In this document: positions 27,939 through 37,493 of the stretch, one piece after another
How positions within the stretch are numbered: position 1 is the stretch's first letter
How the letters are laid out: every line of letters begins with the position of its first letter
DNA from: Oceanihabitans sediminis
GTDB lineage: Bacteria > Bacteroidota > Bacteroidia > Flavobacteriales > Flavobacteriaceae
Assembly (NCBI RefSeq): GCF_003337215.1
Contig: NZ_QPIG01000002.1
Location: forward strand, 62,001 to 126,000
Direction: 5' to 3'
DNA: 64,000 bases
Notes under the pieces: model-generated
The model's database searches: none
Told to the model about the DNA's origin: nothing
The model's input: only the letters and a program-made list of their open reading frames with translations
Program-made: the position numbers and the translations under genes

Positions 27939-29495
27939 ATGAGCAACACTATTATTACAACAGAATCCGAAGAAACTAAAGCAGGAAAAGACCTTTATAG
28001 CTATCAAAAAGGAGCTATTAACAAAATATTTAAGGCCTTTGAAGACTCTCCAGAAGATTATCACTTACTATATCAATTACCTACTGGTGGAGGAAAAACA
28101 GTTATTTTCTCTGAAATAGTTAGACAATACTTAAAGCATCACAAAAAGAAAGTTTTAGTGATGACGCACCGTATTGAATTATGTAAGCAAACTTCTAAAA
28201 TGCTTACTGAATTTGGTGTAGAAAATAAAATTGTAAGTAGTAAAGCGAATCTAGACGATCAGAGTCAGTATAGTTGTTTTGTTGCAATGGTTGAAACCTT
28301 AAACAACAGACTACAAGAAGACAAATTAGATATTTCAGATATCGGGCTAGTGATTATTGATGAGGCACATTACAATTCCTTTACAAAACTTTTTAAATTC
28401 TTTGAAAAGTCTTTCATATTAGGAGTTACAGCAACACCTTTGAGTTCTAATATTAAGCTTCCGATGAATGATAATTACGACGAACTTATTGTTGGTGAAA
28501 CTATTGAACATCTTATTGAAAGTAAATTCTTAGCACGTGCTGAAATTTATTCTTACAATGTTGGGTTAACATCATTAGTTGTTGGTGCTAACGGAGATTA
28601 TACTGTAAAATCTTCAGAAGATTTATATACAAATTCAGATATGCTTTCTAAGCTTATTCAAGCTTATGAAGAACGTTGTAAAGGAAAGAAAACTTTAATC
28701 TTCAACAACGGTATTAATACATCTTTACATGTATATGACACCTTTAAAAGAGCAGGTTACCCAGTTGCACATCTAGATAATACGAATACAAAAAAAGAAC
28801 GTAAAGCAATATTAAAGTGGTTTAAAGAAACGCCTGATGCTATTTTAACATCGGTAAGCATCTTAACTACTGGTTTTGATGAACCTACTGTAGAGTGTAT
28901 CATTTTAAATAGAGCCACAAAGTCGTTAACACTTTACTATCAAATGATTGGTAGAGGTTCTCGTATTTTAAAGAACAAATCTACCTTCCAAGTAATTGAT
29001 TTAGGTAATAACCTTCACCGCTTTGGTCCGTGGGGAGCAGATCTTGATTGGCAACGTATATTTAGAACACCTAACTTCTATTTAGACGGACTAATAACAG
29101 ATGAGGATATTGAAGAAAATTTCAGATATGAAATGCCAGAACATATTCGTTCTGAATTTTCAAATTCTGAAGATGTATATTTCGATATCAAAAAAACATA
29201 TATAGATTCTATTAAAGCAGGAGAATCTTCAAAAGTAGTATTAGAAAGATCTATACATCATCATGCTAAAATATGTATCGAAAATTCGGAAGATGTTTAC
29301 GATGCCTTAGGTTTAGCTAAAATGTTAGGAGACGATATAGATTACAGAATTGGAAGATATACGAAGTGTATAAGTAAGAGTACTTTTAACTTTGTTGAAT
29401 GGTTGAAAAACGATTACAGATTAAAATTACGTGCTTATATCCGAGATAATTTTGACACCATGTTTGAAGAAATTCATGGTCGTCCAGCAGAATAA
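27939..29495 (+). CDS. DEAD/DEAH-box superfamily 2 helicase
   Basis: 518 residues. Helicase core with Walker A LPTGGGKTVI, DEAH box (IDEAHYNSF), motif III-like GVTATP, and motif VI QMIGRGSRI. This matches the SSL2/RAD25-like ATP-dependent DNA helicases related to type III restriction helicase subunits. A C-terminal extension of about 120 residues has no recognised motif. No methylase or nuclease gene is adjacent, so this looks like a housekeeping repair or transcription-associated helicase rather than part of a restriction system. Confidence 0.85.
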   Translation: MSNTIITTESEETKAGKDLYSYQKGAINKIFKAFEDSPEDYHLLYQLPTGGGKTVIFSEIVRQYLKHHKKKVLVMTHRIELCKQTSKMLTEFGVENKIVSSKANLDDQSQYSCFVAMVETLNNRLQEDKLDISDIGLVIIDEAHYNSFTKLFKFFEKSFILGVTATPLSSNIKLPMNDNYDELIVGETIEHLIESKFLARAEIYSYNVGLTSLVVGANGDYTVKSSEDLYTNSDMLSKLIQAYEERCKGKKTLIFNNGINTSLHVYDTFKRAGYPVAHLDNTNTKKERKAILKWFKETPDAILTSVSILTTGFDEPTVECIILNRATKSLTLYYQMIGRGSRILKNKSTFQVIDLGNNLHRFGPWGADLDWQRIFRTPNFYLDGLITDEDIEENFRYEMPEHIRSEFSNSEDVYFDIKKTYIDSIKAGESSKVVLERSIHHHAKICIENSEDVYDALGLAKMLGDDIDYRIGRYTKCISKSTFNFVEWLKNDYRLKLRAYIRDNFDTMFEEIHGRPAE

Positions 29496-29522
29496 GCTAG
29501 CACTTATTTTCCTTTAAATATT

Positions 29523-29563
29523 AAATCCTAAGTAAGTAGAAAACTTCTATTTACTTAGGATTT
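29523..29563. terminator. Long bidirectional terminator hairpin overlapping the topB stop codon
   Basis: AAATCCTAAGTAA (29523-29535) pairs with TTACTTAGGATTT (29551-29563). A G-T wobble and TAGAA/TTCTA extend it to a near-continuous 19-bp stem with a 3-base loop. The right arm contains the topB stop codon (29547-29549) and its last sense codons. It lies between convergent genes. Confidence 0.8.
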
Positions 29564-31841
29564 TAAATACCAATTCTTTGGTTAATTTTTGATCTCCAGC
29601 TGCTTTACGTAGGTCGTCAAAAGAATAAACAAAATTACACCCAGATTTATACTCCGAACAACCATAAGCCGATTTTCCTTTTATAACGGTTCCTTTTTTA
29701 CACTTAGGACAAGTTAATGTATCTGGAACTTTTGCTTTTGCAGATTTTTTAGGCTCTAAAACTAAATTAAAATTATCATCAAATCGGAGTAAACCTTGAA
29801 CAGATCCGTTTTCGGTTTTAAAACCTTTCAAATTAACAGTAGATCCCTTTTGCAACAGTCTAATATATTGTTTTTCAGAAATCTTTTTGCCTTTATATGT
29901 AAATGGTAAAACAAACTTACAACCTGAAGTATAGGCTGCACAGCCATAGGCAGACTTTCCTTTAATTAGCTTAGCTTGCTTGCATTTAGGGCAATTTTCA
30001 TCTGTAATACCAGTCGTTTTCTTACTTACTTTTTTTGCTTTTGTTTTTTGAACGGTAGTAGCATAACTAATATTAGCTCGTTTGGTTTCGCTACGAACTT
30101 CGTACACCAATCTATCTACCATTTGCTTCATGTTTCTTATAAAAAGACTAGCACTATATTCTCCTTTTTCAATGTCTTTTAACTGTTTTTCCCAAGAACC
30201 AGTAAGTTCTGCCGATTTTAATAATTCATTCTGAATCGTATCAATCAACTGAATACCCGTAGTAGTTGGTAAAATCTGTTTTTTATTACGCTTGATATAT
30301 TTACGTTTAAAAAGCGTTTCAATAATATTGGCACGAGTAGAAGGTCTTCCTATTCCGTTTTCCTTCATTAATTCTCGTAGTTCATCATCATCTACTTGTT
30401 TCCCGGCAGTTTCCATTGCGCGTAGGAGAGAAGCTTCCGTATATTGTTTTGGTGGCTTGGTTTGTTTTTCTAAAAAAGATGGCTCATGAGGTCCTTGTTC
30501 GCCTTTTTCGAATGTTGGAAGAATTCCAGATTCCTTCGATTTTTTAGAATCGGTTTTATCAGATTCAAAAACAACTCGCCAACCTTTTTTTAATATCTCT
30601 TTTCCGGTAGTTTTAAAATGAACATCTGTTGCCTTACCAATTACTGTGGTATTGGATACAGAACAATCATCATAAAAAACAGCAATAAAACGTTTTACAA
30701 TAATATCATACACTTGTTGCTGATTATATTGTAGATTTATTTGAATTCCTGTTGGAATAATAGCATGGTGATCGGTTACTTTTTTATCGTTAAAAACTTT
30801 AGAAGATTTTTTAATTTTCTTTCCAAGAAGTGGCTGTGTTAAAGCAGCATAATTAGTAAGATTCTGAAGAATCCCTGCTACTTTAGGATACACATCGTTT
30901 GGAAGAAAAGTAGTATCTACTCTAGGATAGGTAACCACTTTTTGTTCGTAAAGCTTCTGTACTATTTTTAAAGTTTCGTCTGCTGAAAACCCAAATTTCG
31001 TATTACAATAAACCTGTAGGCCAGTTAAATCAAAAAGTTTCGGAGCATATTCTGTTCCTTTTTTCTTTGTAATAGAAACAATTTCAAAAGGAGCTTCTTT
31101 TACTTTATTAGCTAAAACCTCTCCGTCTTCCATTTTCAGAAATCTACCTTCCTCGTAACTAAATAAAGTATCACGATACATGGTTTGAAGTTCCCAATAT
31201 GGCTGTGGTTTAAAGTTTTCAATTTCCTTAAAACGATTAACAACCATAGCTAGAGTAGGAGTTTGCACTCTTCCAACAGATAAAACTTGTTTATATCCAC
31301 CATGTTTTACGGTATATAATCTGGTGGCATTCATTCCTAAAAGCCAATCGCCAATAGCACGAGAAAATCCCGCATAATATAAGTTATCATAGTTTTCAGA
31401 AGGTTTTAAATTTTCAAAACCCTCCTTAATAGCTTCTGTAGTAAGCGACGATATCCAAAGGCGTTTTACTTCTCCTTTATAATTTGCCTGATCTAAAACC
31501 CAACGTTGAATAAGTTCTCCTTCTTGACCAGCATCCCCGCAGTTTATAACAAGTTCTGCTTTATCAAAAAGACTTTTTACAATATTAAACTGTTTTTTAA
31601 TTCCAGAATTAGCTACCACTTTGGTTTTGAATTTTTCTGGTAGCATGGGTAAGTTATTAAGATCCCAACTTTTCCAATGAGGTTTATAGTCGTTAGGCTC
31701 CATTAAAGTACATAAGTGCCCGAAAGTATAAGTTACAGCATAGCCGTTTCCTTCATAATAGCCATCACGTTTAGAGTTTGCTCCCAATACAGAGGCAATC
31801 TCTCTAGCAACACTAGGTTTTTCGGCAATACAGACTTTCAT
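29547..31841 (-). CDS. topB: DNA topoisomerase III (type IA)
   Basis: 764 residues. Toprim domain at the start (EKPSVAREIA, NCGDAGQEGEL), strand-passage domain with catalytic Tyr305 in TYPRVDTTF, and the RAMETAGKQVDDDE segment. The C-terminus holds two near-identical zinc-ribbon repeats (CPKCKQAKLIKGKSAYGC and CPKCKKGTVIKGKSAYGC) for DNA binding, around a third basic stretch. It relaxes and decatenates single-stranded DNA crossings. Many type IA paralogues in Bacteroidota sit on mobile elements, but no transfer genes are near this copy, so it is likely chromosomal. Confidence 0.93.
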   Translation of the reverse strand: MKVCIAEKPSVAREIASVLGANSKRDGYYEGNGYAVTYTFGHLCTLMEPNDYKPHWKSWDLNNLPMLPEKFKTKVVANSGIKKQFNIVKSLFDKAELVINCGDAGQEGELIQRWVLDQANYKGEVKRLWISSLTTEAIKEGFENLKPSENYDNLYYAGFSRAIGDWLLGMNATRLYTVKHGGYKQVLSVGRVQTPTLAMVVNRFKEIENFKPQPYWELQTMYRDTLFSYEEGRFLKMEDGEVLANKVKEAPFEIVSITKKKGTEYAPKLFDLTGLQVYCNTKFGFSADETLKIVQKLYEQKVVTYPRVDTTFLPNDVYPKVAGILQNLTNYAALTQPLLGKKIKKSSKVFNDKKVTDHHAIIPTGIQINLQYNQQQVYDIIVKRFIAVFYDDCSVSNTTVIGKATDVHFKTTGKEILKKGWRVVFESDKTDSKKSKESGILPTFEKGEQGPHEPSFLEKQTKPPKQYTEASLLRAMETAGKQVDDDELRELMKENGIGRPSTRANIIETLFKRKYIKRNKKQILPTTTGIQLIDTIQNELLKSAELTGSWEKQLKDIEKGEYSASLFIRNMKQMVDRLVYEVRSETKRANISYATTVQKTKAKKVSKKTTGITDENCPKCKQAKLIKGKSAYGCAAYTSGCKFVLPFTYKGKKISEKQYIRLLQKGSTVNLKGFKTENGSVQGLLRFDDNFNLVLEPKKSAKAKVPDTLTCPKCKKGTVIKGKSAYGCSEYKSGCNFVYSFDDLRKAAGDQKLTKELVFKILSK

Positions 31842-31937
31842 TTATGGATTAATTTAAAGTGCAAAATACATAATTTTAGCTTTTTTTTATAGTTCTATCG
31901 GTTAAAAGAATTAGTATATTTCACTTTTAAATAAAGC

Positions 31938-32876
31938 ATGCAACACAAAGAAGCCATATTATCTAGTTATAAAAGAATTACGCCATATATTCATAATACA
32001 CCTGTGTTAACTTCTGAAGGTTTAAATGCAATTGCAGGAGCTAATCTCTATTTTAAATGTGAGAATTTTCAAAAAATGGGAGCTTTTAAAATGCGAGGAG
32101 CATTAAATGCTGTACTGCAATTAAGTGATGTGCAAAAAAGTAGAGGAGTGGTTACACATTCTTCTGGAAATTTTGCCCAAGCAGTTTCATTAGCGGCAAA
32201 ACAAATAGGGATTTCAGCACATATAGTTATGCCTGAAAATGCGCCACAGGTAAAAAAAGACGCTGTTTTAGCTTATGGCGGAAAAATTACTTTATGTGCA
32301 TCTACAATAGAAGCAAGGGAAGTAGCTACCGAAAATATAATAAAAGAAATAGGTGCTACTTTTATACATCCTTCTAACGACTTAGATGTTATTTACGGAA
32401 ATGCTACCGCATGTTATGAGCTTATTGAAGAGCACGATTATTTAGACTTTATTGTTGCTCCGGTTGGAGGAGGAGGCTTACTTGCAGGAACTGCTTTAAG
32501 TGCCTCATTGTTTGGTAGAAATTGTAAAGCTTTTGGAGGAGAACCTATAGAAGTAAATGATGCGTATAGGTCTTTAAAAAGTGGCAAAATTGAATCGAAT
32601 AACACTACAAACACCATTGCAGACGGACTAAGAACACAATTAGGAGATATAAATTTTCCGATAATTCGGGAGTTTGTTGAAGAAATTGTTTGTGTGGAAG
32701 AAGTAGAGATACTTGAAGCGATGAAATTAATTTACCAACGACTTAAAATAGTTGTAGAACCATCTAGCGCTGTGGCTTTAGCAGCTGTTTTAAAGAACAA
32801 AAAACACTTTTCTAATAAAAGCATTGGAATTATTATTTCTGGCGGAAATGTGGATTTAAAAAGCTTGCCATTTTAA
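31938..32876 (+). CDS. Serine/threonine dehydratase or serine racemase (PLP fold type II)
   Basis: 312 residues. K51 in GAFKMRGA is the PLP lysine, SSGNFAQA binds the substrate carboxylate and GGGGLLAG binds the PLP phosphate. The protein has no C-terminal ACT regulatory domain, unlike biosynthetic IlvA (near 500 residues), so it belongs with catabolic threonine dehydratases and serine racemases. Which reaction dominates cannot be told. Monocistronic by position. Confidence 0.88.
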   Translation: MQHKEAILSSYKRITPYIHNTPVLTSEGLNAIAGANLYFKCENFQKMGAFKMRGALNAVLQLSDVQKSRGVVTHSSGNFAQAVSLAAKQIGISAHIVMPENAPQVKKDAVLAYGGKITLCASTIEAREVATENIIKEIGATFIHPSNDLDVIYGNATACYELIEEHDYLDFIVAPVGGGGLLAGTALSASLFGRNCKAFGGEPIEVNDAYRSLKSGKIESNNTTNTIADGLRTQLGDINFPIIREFVEEIVCVEEVEILEAMKLIYQRLKIVVEPSSAVALAAVLKNKKHFSNKSIGIIISGGNVDLKSLPF

Positions 32877-32916
32877 GAATTATTCCTTGTACTAAATCAA
32901 TTGTAGGCTGTTATTC

Positions 32917-32947
32917 TTGCTTTCGACCTTGAAATTCAATATCTTTG
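32917..32947 (+). promoter_or_regulatory. Promoter of the cold-shock-domain gene
   Basis: TTG (32917-32919), a 20-base spacer and TATCTTTG (32940-32947) fit the Bacteroidota -33/-7 arrangement. The start codon is 38 bp further on. Confidence 0.6.
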
Positions 32948-32985
32948 GGACTAATAACAAGTAAAAATATATTTTATATTAATTA

Positions 32986-33447
32986 ATGGCAAAATCACAA
33001 CAGACATTTAACAAAAGTGAAAAGGAAAAAAAGCGTTTAAAGAAAAGAGAAGATAAACGTAAAAAAATGGAGGCCCGAAAGGCTGAAAAAGAAGAAAACG
33101 GAACAGATGGAATTCAGTTTGCTTATGTAGACCATAATGGTAATTTAACGGATACTCCACCAGATCCTGCTTTAAAAGTTAAAGTAAAAGCTGCCAATAT
33201 CGAAGTTAGTATTCCAAAAACTACAGACGAAGATAGAGAAGCATTTGACCCAGTTAGAACTGGAACAGTTTCTTTTTTCGATAGCTCAAAAGGTTTCGGA
33301 TTTATTATTGACGGAGAAAACAATGAAAAATACTTTTGCCACGTTAGTGGTTTAAGAGATGAAATAGTTGAAGGCAATAGAGTTTCTTTTGAATTAGAAA
33401 AGGGACAACGAGGAATGAACGCAGTAAAAGTTACTTTAGTTAAGTAA
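32986..33447 (+). CDS. Cold-shock-domain protein with basic N-terminal extension
   Basis: 153 residues. The first about 35 residues are extremely Lys/Arg/Glu-rich, a charged helix. The C-terminal 65 residues are a cold-shock domain (GTVSFFDSSKGFGFI with RNP-1, then KYFCHVSGL). Cold-shock domains bind single-stranded RNA or DNA; this longer architecture is common in flavobacteria and may act as an RNA chaperone. It is followed by a clear terminator. Confidence 0.9.
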   Translation: MAKSQQTFNKSEKEKKRLKKREDKRKKMEARKAEKEENGTDGIQFAYVDHNGNLTDTPPDPALKVKVKAANIEVSIPKTTDEDREAFDPVRTGTVSFFDSSKGFGFIIDGENNEKYFCHVSGLRDEIVEGNRVSFELEKGQRGMNAVKVTLVK

Positions 33448-33468
33448 TCCTTTATCACACTATATAAT

Positions 33469-33505
33469 AAAAGCTTCTTATTTTGAAATAAGAAGCTTTT
33501 TTAGT
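33469..33505 (+). terminator. Intrinsic terminator after the cold-shock gene
   Basis: A 15-bp perfect stem AAAAGCTTCTTATTT (33469-33483) and AAATAAGAAGCTTTT (33486-33500) followed by T-rich DNA. It can also serve the convergent MscS gene. Confidence 0.9.
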
Positions 33506-33520
33506 TTATAACACTATGTG

Positions 33521-34768
33521 TTACTTAGCTTTATTTGTGATTTCTGTAGGCAACTCGAATAGCTCTAAATCGAAATAAGGAACAGCAGCTAAGCTATGAT
33601 CGAATATATCTGAAATAATATACTCATAGTTAACCCAACGTTTATCGCTACTAAAGGCATAAATTTCAAGAGGCAACCCTTGAGAAGTAGGAGCTAATTG
33701 ACGTGTCATAATAGTCATATCCTTGTTTATAGCAGAATGATTTTCAATATAGGATTGAATATACTTTCTAAAAACTCCTAAATTCGTAAGATTTCGACCG
33801 TTAATTAATACAGATTTATCTATTTCATTTTGATGATTATACTTATCTATATCATTTTTTCTATCTGTTAAATAGTCAGATATTAACTGTATTTTTTTTA
33901 AGTTTTCTACATCATCATCTGTTAGATAATGCACACTTGAAGCCTTAATTATTATAGATCTTTTAATACGTCTACCACCAGAATCACTCATTCCACGCCA
34001 GTTTTTAAAAGAGTCGGAGATAAGGGCATAGGTTGGAATAGTAGTAGTGGTTTTATCGAAATTCTGAACTTTTACGGTAGAAAGGTTTATTTCTGTAACA
34101 TCTCCATCTGCACCATATTTTTCAAAAGTTATCCAGTCACCAATTCTAACCATATCATTTACAGTAACCTGTATACTAGCAACAAAACCTAGAATACTAT
34201 CTCTAAAAACCAGAATTATAATTGCAGAACCCGCACCAATAGTTGTTATAAACTCCCAAAAGGAGATACCACTAACAATAGCAAAAATCATAAAGATTCC
34301 GATAACCCATGCAAAAATCATAAAGACCTGGATATAGCTATCAATAGGCTTATCTTTAAATCTAGGAATAGTTTTTAAATAATCTTTTAGAGAGTGTAAA
34401 ACAGATCTAGCAATCCATAGCGAAAGAATCACACCAAATACTTGAAGTCCGGTTTTTATAATTAAACCAAAGTCCGGAAAATCTTTAAAAATTATAGGAA
34501 TTGCCTTTATAGCAAGATACAAAGGGAATATGTGCGCAATATTTCTAGGAGCTTTATTATGTACTAAAATATTATCAAATCTAGTTTTAGATTTAAGAGC
34601 AATTACATTAAAAGAGTTAATTATTATTTTTCTAAGAACATAATCAATTATAGTAATTAGAATTAGTAATACTATTAACAAGCCAAGCATATTGAGATAT
34701 TCTGCAATAATTTCATTAACACCAAGCGTTAATAAATAATCATAAAGAATATGTTTTAAGTTTTCCAT
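33521..34768 (-). CDS. MscS-family mechanosensitive ion channel (YbdG-like)
   Basis: 415 residues. About five N-terminal membrane segments, a pore-region segment (FITTIGAGSAIIILVFRDSILGFVASIQV) and the beta-domain start NDMVRIGDWITFEKYGADGDV. The length and the extra residues in the beta domain are closer to E. coli YbdG than to MscS (286 residues). It likely releases solutes under osmotic downshock. A 419-bp gene-free region lies upstream. Confidence 0.9.
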   Translation of the reverse strand: MENLKHILYDYLLTLGVNEIIAEYLNMLGLLIVLLILITIIDYVLRKIIINSFNVIALKSKTRFDNILVHNKAPRNIAHIFPLYLAIKAIPIIFKDFPDFGLIIKTGLQVFGVILSLWIARSVLHSLKDYLKTIPRFKDKPIDSYIQVFMIFAWVIGIFMIFAIVSGISFWEFITTIGAGSAIIILVFRDSILGFVASIQVTVNDMVRIGDWITFEKYGADGDVTEINLSTVKVQNFDKTTTTIPTYALISDSFKNWRGMSDSGGRRIKRSIIIKASSVHYLTDDDVENLKKIQLISDYLTDRKNDIDKYNHQNEIDKSVLINGRNLTNLGVFRKYIQSYIENHSAINKDMTIMTRQLAPTSQGLPLEIYAFSSDKRWVNYEYIISDIFDHSLAAVPYFDLELFELPTEITNKAK

Positions 34769-35187
34769 AAAATTTTGTTTAAATGTAAAAATACTTCAAG
34801 GTATAGGAATAGGCTAATAATTAACAGGTATTTTACAAATTTACAAATCTATATCAATATGAAGTAAGTGAAATATCCTATTTTACATAATATTAATTAT
34901 AATACATTTACTTATAATTATCGAATAGCGTATTTAGCAATAAATTATATAATTTAAGATTTAACGTTATTATACTTATATCGAGTAATTATGAAAGCTA
35001 TTTATGTCTATGCTAGAATAATTAATAAGTCTAGCTATAATTCCATATTAAGTAAAATATCCCAGTCTGTTGTTTTCATATCTGTAAAAAATATAAATAT
35101 TCTATTTTACATAATATAAAAAGACTCTGAATTTCATTTTATATTGAATCAAGCTTCAAAACAAAATTATAAGCCAATCAGAATGAA
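34769..35187. other. 419-bp gene-free AT-rich region with a 23-bp direct repeat
   Basis: No plausible gene on either strand. It contains two imperfect direct repeats at 34871-34893 and 35095-35117 (22 of 23 bases identical, core CTATTTTACATAATAT), 224 bp apart, and two abutting minus-strand -7-like boxes. Otherwise only short A/T runs are visible. Confidence 0.6.
34836..34851 (-). promoter_or_regulatory. Two abutting -7-like boxes upstream of the MscS gene
   Basis: On the minus strand TAGATTTG (34844-34851) and TAAATTTG (34836-34843) both match TAnnTTTG, about 70-80 bp upstream of the start at 34768. In such AT-rich DNA one may be a chance match. Confidence 0.4.
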
Positions 35188-36108
35188 TTAAGCTTCTTTT
35201 TTAAATCTATTAAAAATGGTTAGCATCTTTTTAGTATTTATAAAATAAACGCCGGTTAGCAAGACTCCTGCAGCAACTATAGATTGTGTTGTAATAGATT
35301 CCTCTAAGAAATACCACCCTAAAAGTAAAGCTATAAGTGGATTTACATAGGTGGATGTTGCTACTTTTTCTGGTGAAACTACTCGTAGTAAATAGTTGAA
35401 AGAAGTAAATGCGACAATACTACCAAATACAACTAAAATAAGCATTGAAAGTTGCACCTCTTGTTTCCACGAACTAAAACCAATCCATTGCTCCCCTACT
35501 GCAAAACTTCCTATAAGTATAAAAATTCCTCCAGATATCATTTGATAACCGGTATTTATAAAGAAGTTGGATGGTAAATCTGCTTTAGAAACAAAAATAC
35601 TCCCGAATGCCCAGCTTAGCATACAGAAGAAAATCATGATTAAACCTACAACTGTATCTTCACTGCTAATTAATTGCTTTTGACTAATCAGTAAGTAAAT
35701 TCCAATTATACCAAGTATCACTCCAATAACAGACATTGCTTTTATTTTCTTACCATCTATCAATCTTAAAAGAATAATTACGACTAAAGGTTGGGCAGAT
35801 ATTTCTAAAGCAGCTAGTCCACTATCTACATATTTTAAAGCCCAAACTAAAATTCCGTTCCCTCCTGCCAAAAACAAAAATCCTGCGATGCACGTATTCA
35901 TTAACTGTTTTCTAGTAATTTTTAAGGAATAACCTGAAAACTTGGCTATAATAAATATCAATATACCTGCAACCAAAAATCGTATTGCACCAACTTGAAA
36001 TGGAGGTAATTGCATTACAGCAATTTTATTTAATAAATAGGTAGAACCCCATATAACATAAATAGAAAAAAAAGATGCAATGATTAATAGCGGAGTTTTA
36101 GATTTCAT
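35188..36108 (-). CDS. EamA/DMT-family transporter
   Basis: 306 residues with ten hydrophobic segments arranged as two EamA repeats. The start IYVIWGSTYLLNKIAV and the second-repeat VSPEKVATSTYVNPLIALLLGWYFLEE are typical of the drug/metabolite transporter superfamily (RhaT/YedA-like). Likely an exporter of amino acids or metabolites; substrate unknown. It has its own -7 box 39 bp upstream and is followed by empty DNA. Confidence 0.9.
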   Translation of the reverse strand: MKSKTPLLIIASFFSIYVIWGSTYLLNKIAVMQLPPFQVGAIRFLVAGILIFIIAKFSGYSLKITRKQLMNTCIAGFLFLAGGNGILVWALKYVDSGLAALEISAQPLVVIILLRLIDGKKIKAMSVIGVILGIIGIYLLISQKQLISSEDTVVGLIMIFFCMLSWAFGSIFVSKADLPSNFFINTGYQMISGGIFILIGSFAVGEQWIGFSSWKQEVQLSMLILVVFGSIVAFTSFNYLLRVVSPEKVATSTYVNPLIALLLGWYFLEESITTQSIVAAGVLLTGVYFINTKKMLTIFNRFKKEA

Positions 36109-36146
36109 TTGCTTGACTATGCTAATTGTTAGGCTTTAGCGCATAA

Positions 36147-36154
36147 CAAAATTA
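36147..36154 (-). promoter_or_regulatory. -7 promoter box of the EamA gene
   Basis: Minus-strand TAATTTTG, exact TAnnTTTG, 39 bp upstream of the start. Confidence 0.5.
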
Positions 36155-36188
36155 AAGGAATTAATTAGTTTTATTAATTGTTTTGAAG

Positions 36189-37379
36189 TTAAATCTTTTT
36201 GTCTTTTCCAACGTCTATTCCCATTATAAGCTTAAGAACCGAAACGCCAACTAATAATATTAATGCGTAATTCCAAACGTGTGTAAGGTCATAAATCATC
36301 CCAACAATAAACGGTCCTGTTGCAGCAATAAAATAGCCAATAGACTGAACAATTCCAGAAAGTTCTGCAGCTGTTTCAGAATCTTTAGCTCGTAATACGA
36401 TAAGCAATAAAGCCAATCCAAATGTACCGCCAAGAACCATTCCTATTAAGCCAATCCACAATTCTACCATTCCTAATTCTGGAAACATTAAACCAATAAA
36501 AGCTAATATTTCAATAACAATTAAAGACACAATTACCAATCGTTGATCTTTTCTTGAACCTGCCCAAACTGGAATTATAATAGCTCCTAGGATTCCTGTT
36601 CCTTGAGATAAGGAAAGCATCCATCCGGCATAAGCTTCGTCATAACCTCTATCAATTAAAATTGCTGGTAACCAAGCTAAAATCACATAAAAAGCTAAAG
36701 ACTGAAGTCCCATATAAAGTGCTAATTTCCATACCAACAATGTGCCACTCAGTTTTTTCATTGCCTCTTTAAAACTCCTGCTTGGTGGTGTACGATTAAT
36801 ACGCTTGATATTAGGAATCCAAATAATAATGGCTAGTATAGCCAAAACAGACCAAGATACTAAGGATCCACGCCAACCTAAATTAAACTCAACTGCTAAA
36901 GGAACACTTAAGCCAGCTGCAAATGCAGCTCCTAAAGACATAACTCCAGAGTACAAACTTGTAACAAACCCTGCTTTATGAGGAAAGTTCCTTTTAATTA
37001 ATGCAGGAATCAACACATTACCAAAAGCAATTGCAATACCTAATAAAATAGTTCCTAAGTATAGTTCAAAAACTCCTCCGAGAGAACGGATAATAATCCC
37101 GGTAGCAAGTGTAATTAACGCTCCTAAAAGTGTATTACCTATTCCGAAACGCTTTGTGAACAATGGCGTTATGGTAGAAACTACTCCAAAAGCAATTAAT
37201 GGTAAGGTTGTTAGTAGACCTAATAAAGTATCTGAGAGTCCAACATCTTGACGAATCATGTCAATCAATGGACCAATACTTGAAAGTGCTGGTCTTAAGT
37301 TTATTGCTACAAACAAAACCCCCACAAGTAGTAAGGTACGTGCAGCTTTTGTTAATCCGTTTTCGTCTAATTTTGCCAT
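36189..37379 (-). CDS. MFS transporter, CynX/NimT family
   Basis: 396 residues with 12 hydrophobic segments. The beginning of TM1, VAINLRPALSSIGPLIDMI, is the hallmark of the CynX/NimT branch of the major facilitator superfamily (cyanate or 2-nitroimidazole exporters). The loop between TM2 and TM3 (FTKRFGIGNTLLGA) matches the MFS A-motif region. Substrate unknown. It has its own -7 box close to the start. Confidence 0.9.
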   Translation of the reverse strand: MAKLDENGLTKAARTLLLVGVLFVAINLRPALSSIGPLIDMIRQDVGLSDTLLGLLTTLPLIAFGVVSTITPLFTKRFGIGNTLLGALITLATGIIIRSLGGVFELYLGTILLGIAIAFGNVLIPALIKRNFPHKAGFVTSLYSGVMSLGAAFAAGLSVPLAVEFNLGWRGSLVSWSVLAILAIIIWIPNIKRINRTPPSRSFKEAMKKLSGTLLVWKLALYMGLQSLAFYVILAWLPAILIDRGYDEAYAGWMLSLSQGTGILGAIIIPVWAGSRKDQRLVIVSLIVIEILAFIGLMFPELGMVELWIGLIGMVLGGTFGLALLLIVLRAKDSETAAELSGIVQSIGYFIAATGPFIVGMIYDLTHVWNYALILLVGVSVLKLIMGIDVGKDKKI

Positions 37380-37395
37380 AATATTAAAAAGAGCA

Positions 37396-37403
37396 CAAAA
37401 GTA
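37396..37403 (-). promoter_or_regulatory. -7 promoter box of the MFS gene
   Basis: Minus-strand TACTTTTG, exact TAnnTTTG, 17 bp upstream of the start at 37379. Confidence 0.55.
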
Positions 37404-37493
37404 ACTCTTTGTTTTGAGAAGAAATATCTCTAATAGTTATTTATTAAAGTCTATAAACAAATTAGGATTTTAATAAAGATAAATTTTTCTTTT

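Noticed and set aside
27939-29495. Restriction-system helicase subunit
   Set aside because: Resembles type III and SSL2 helicases but no methylase or nuclease gene is near.
29547-31841. TopB as a mark of an integrative element
   Set aside because: Bacteroidota conjugative elements carry topB copies, but there are no integrase, tra or mob genes here and the neighbours are core genes.
34769-35187. tRNA or other structured RNA in the long spacer
   Set aside because: No cloverleaf, no GTTCGA-type T-loop and no stable hairpin were seen.
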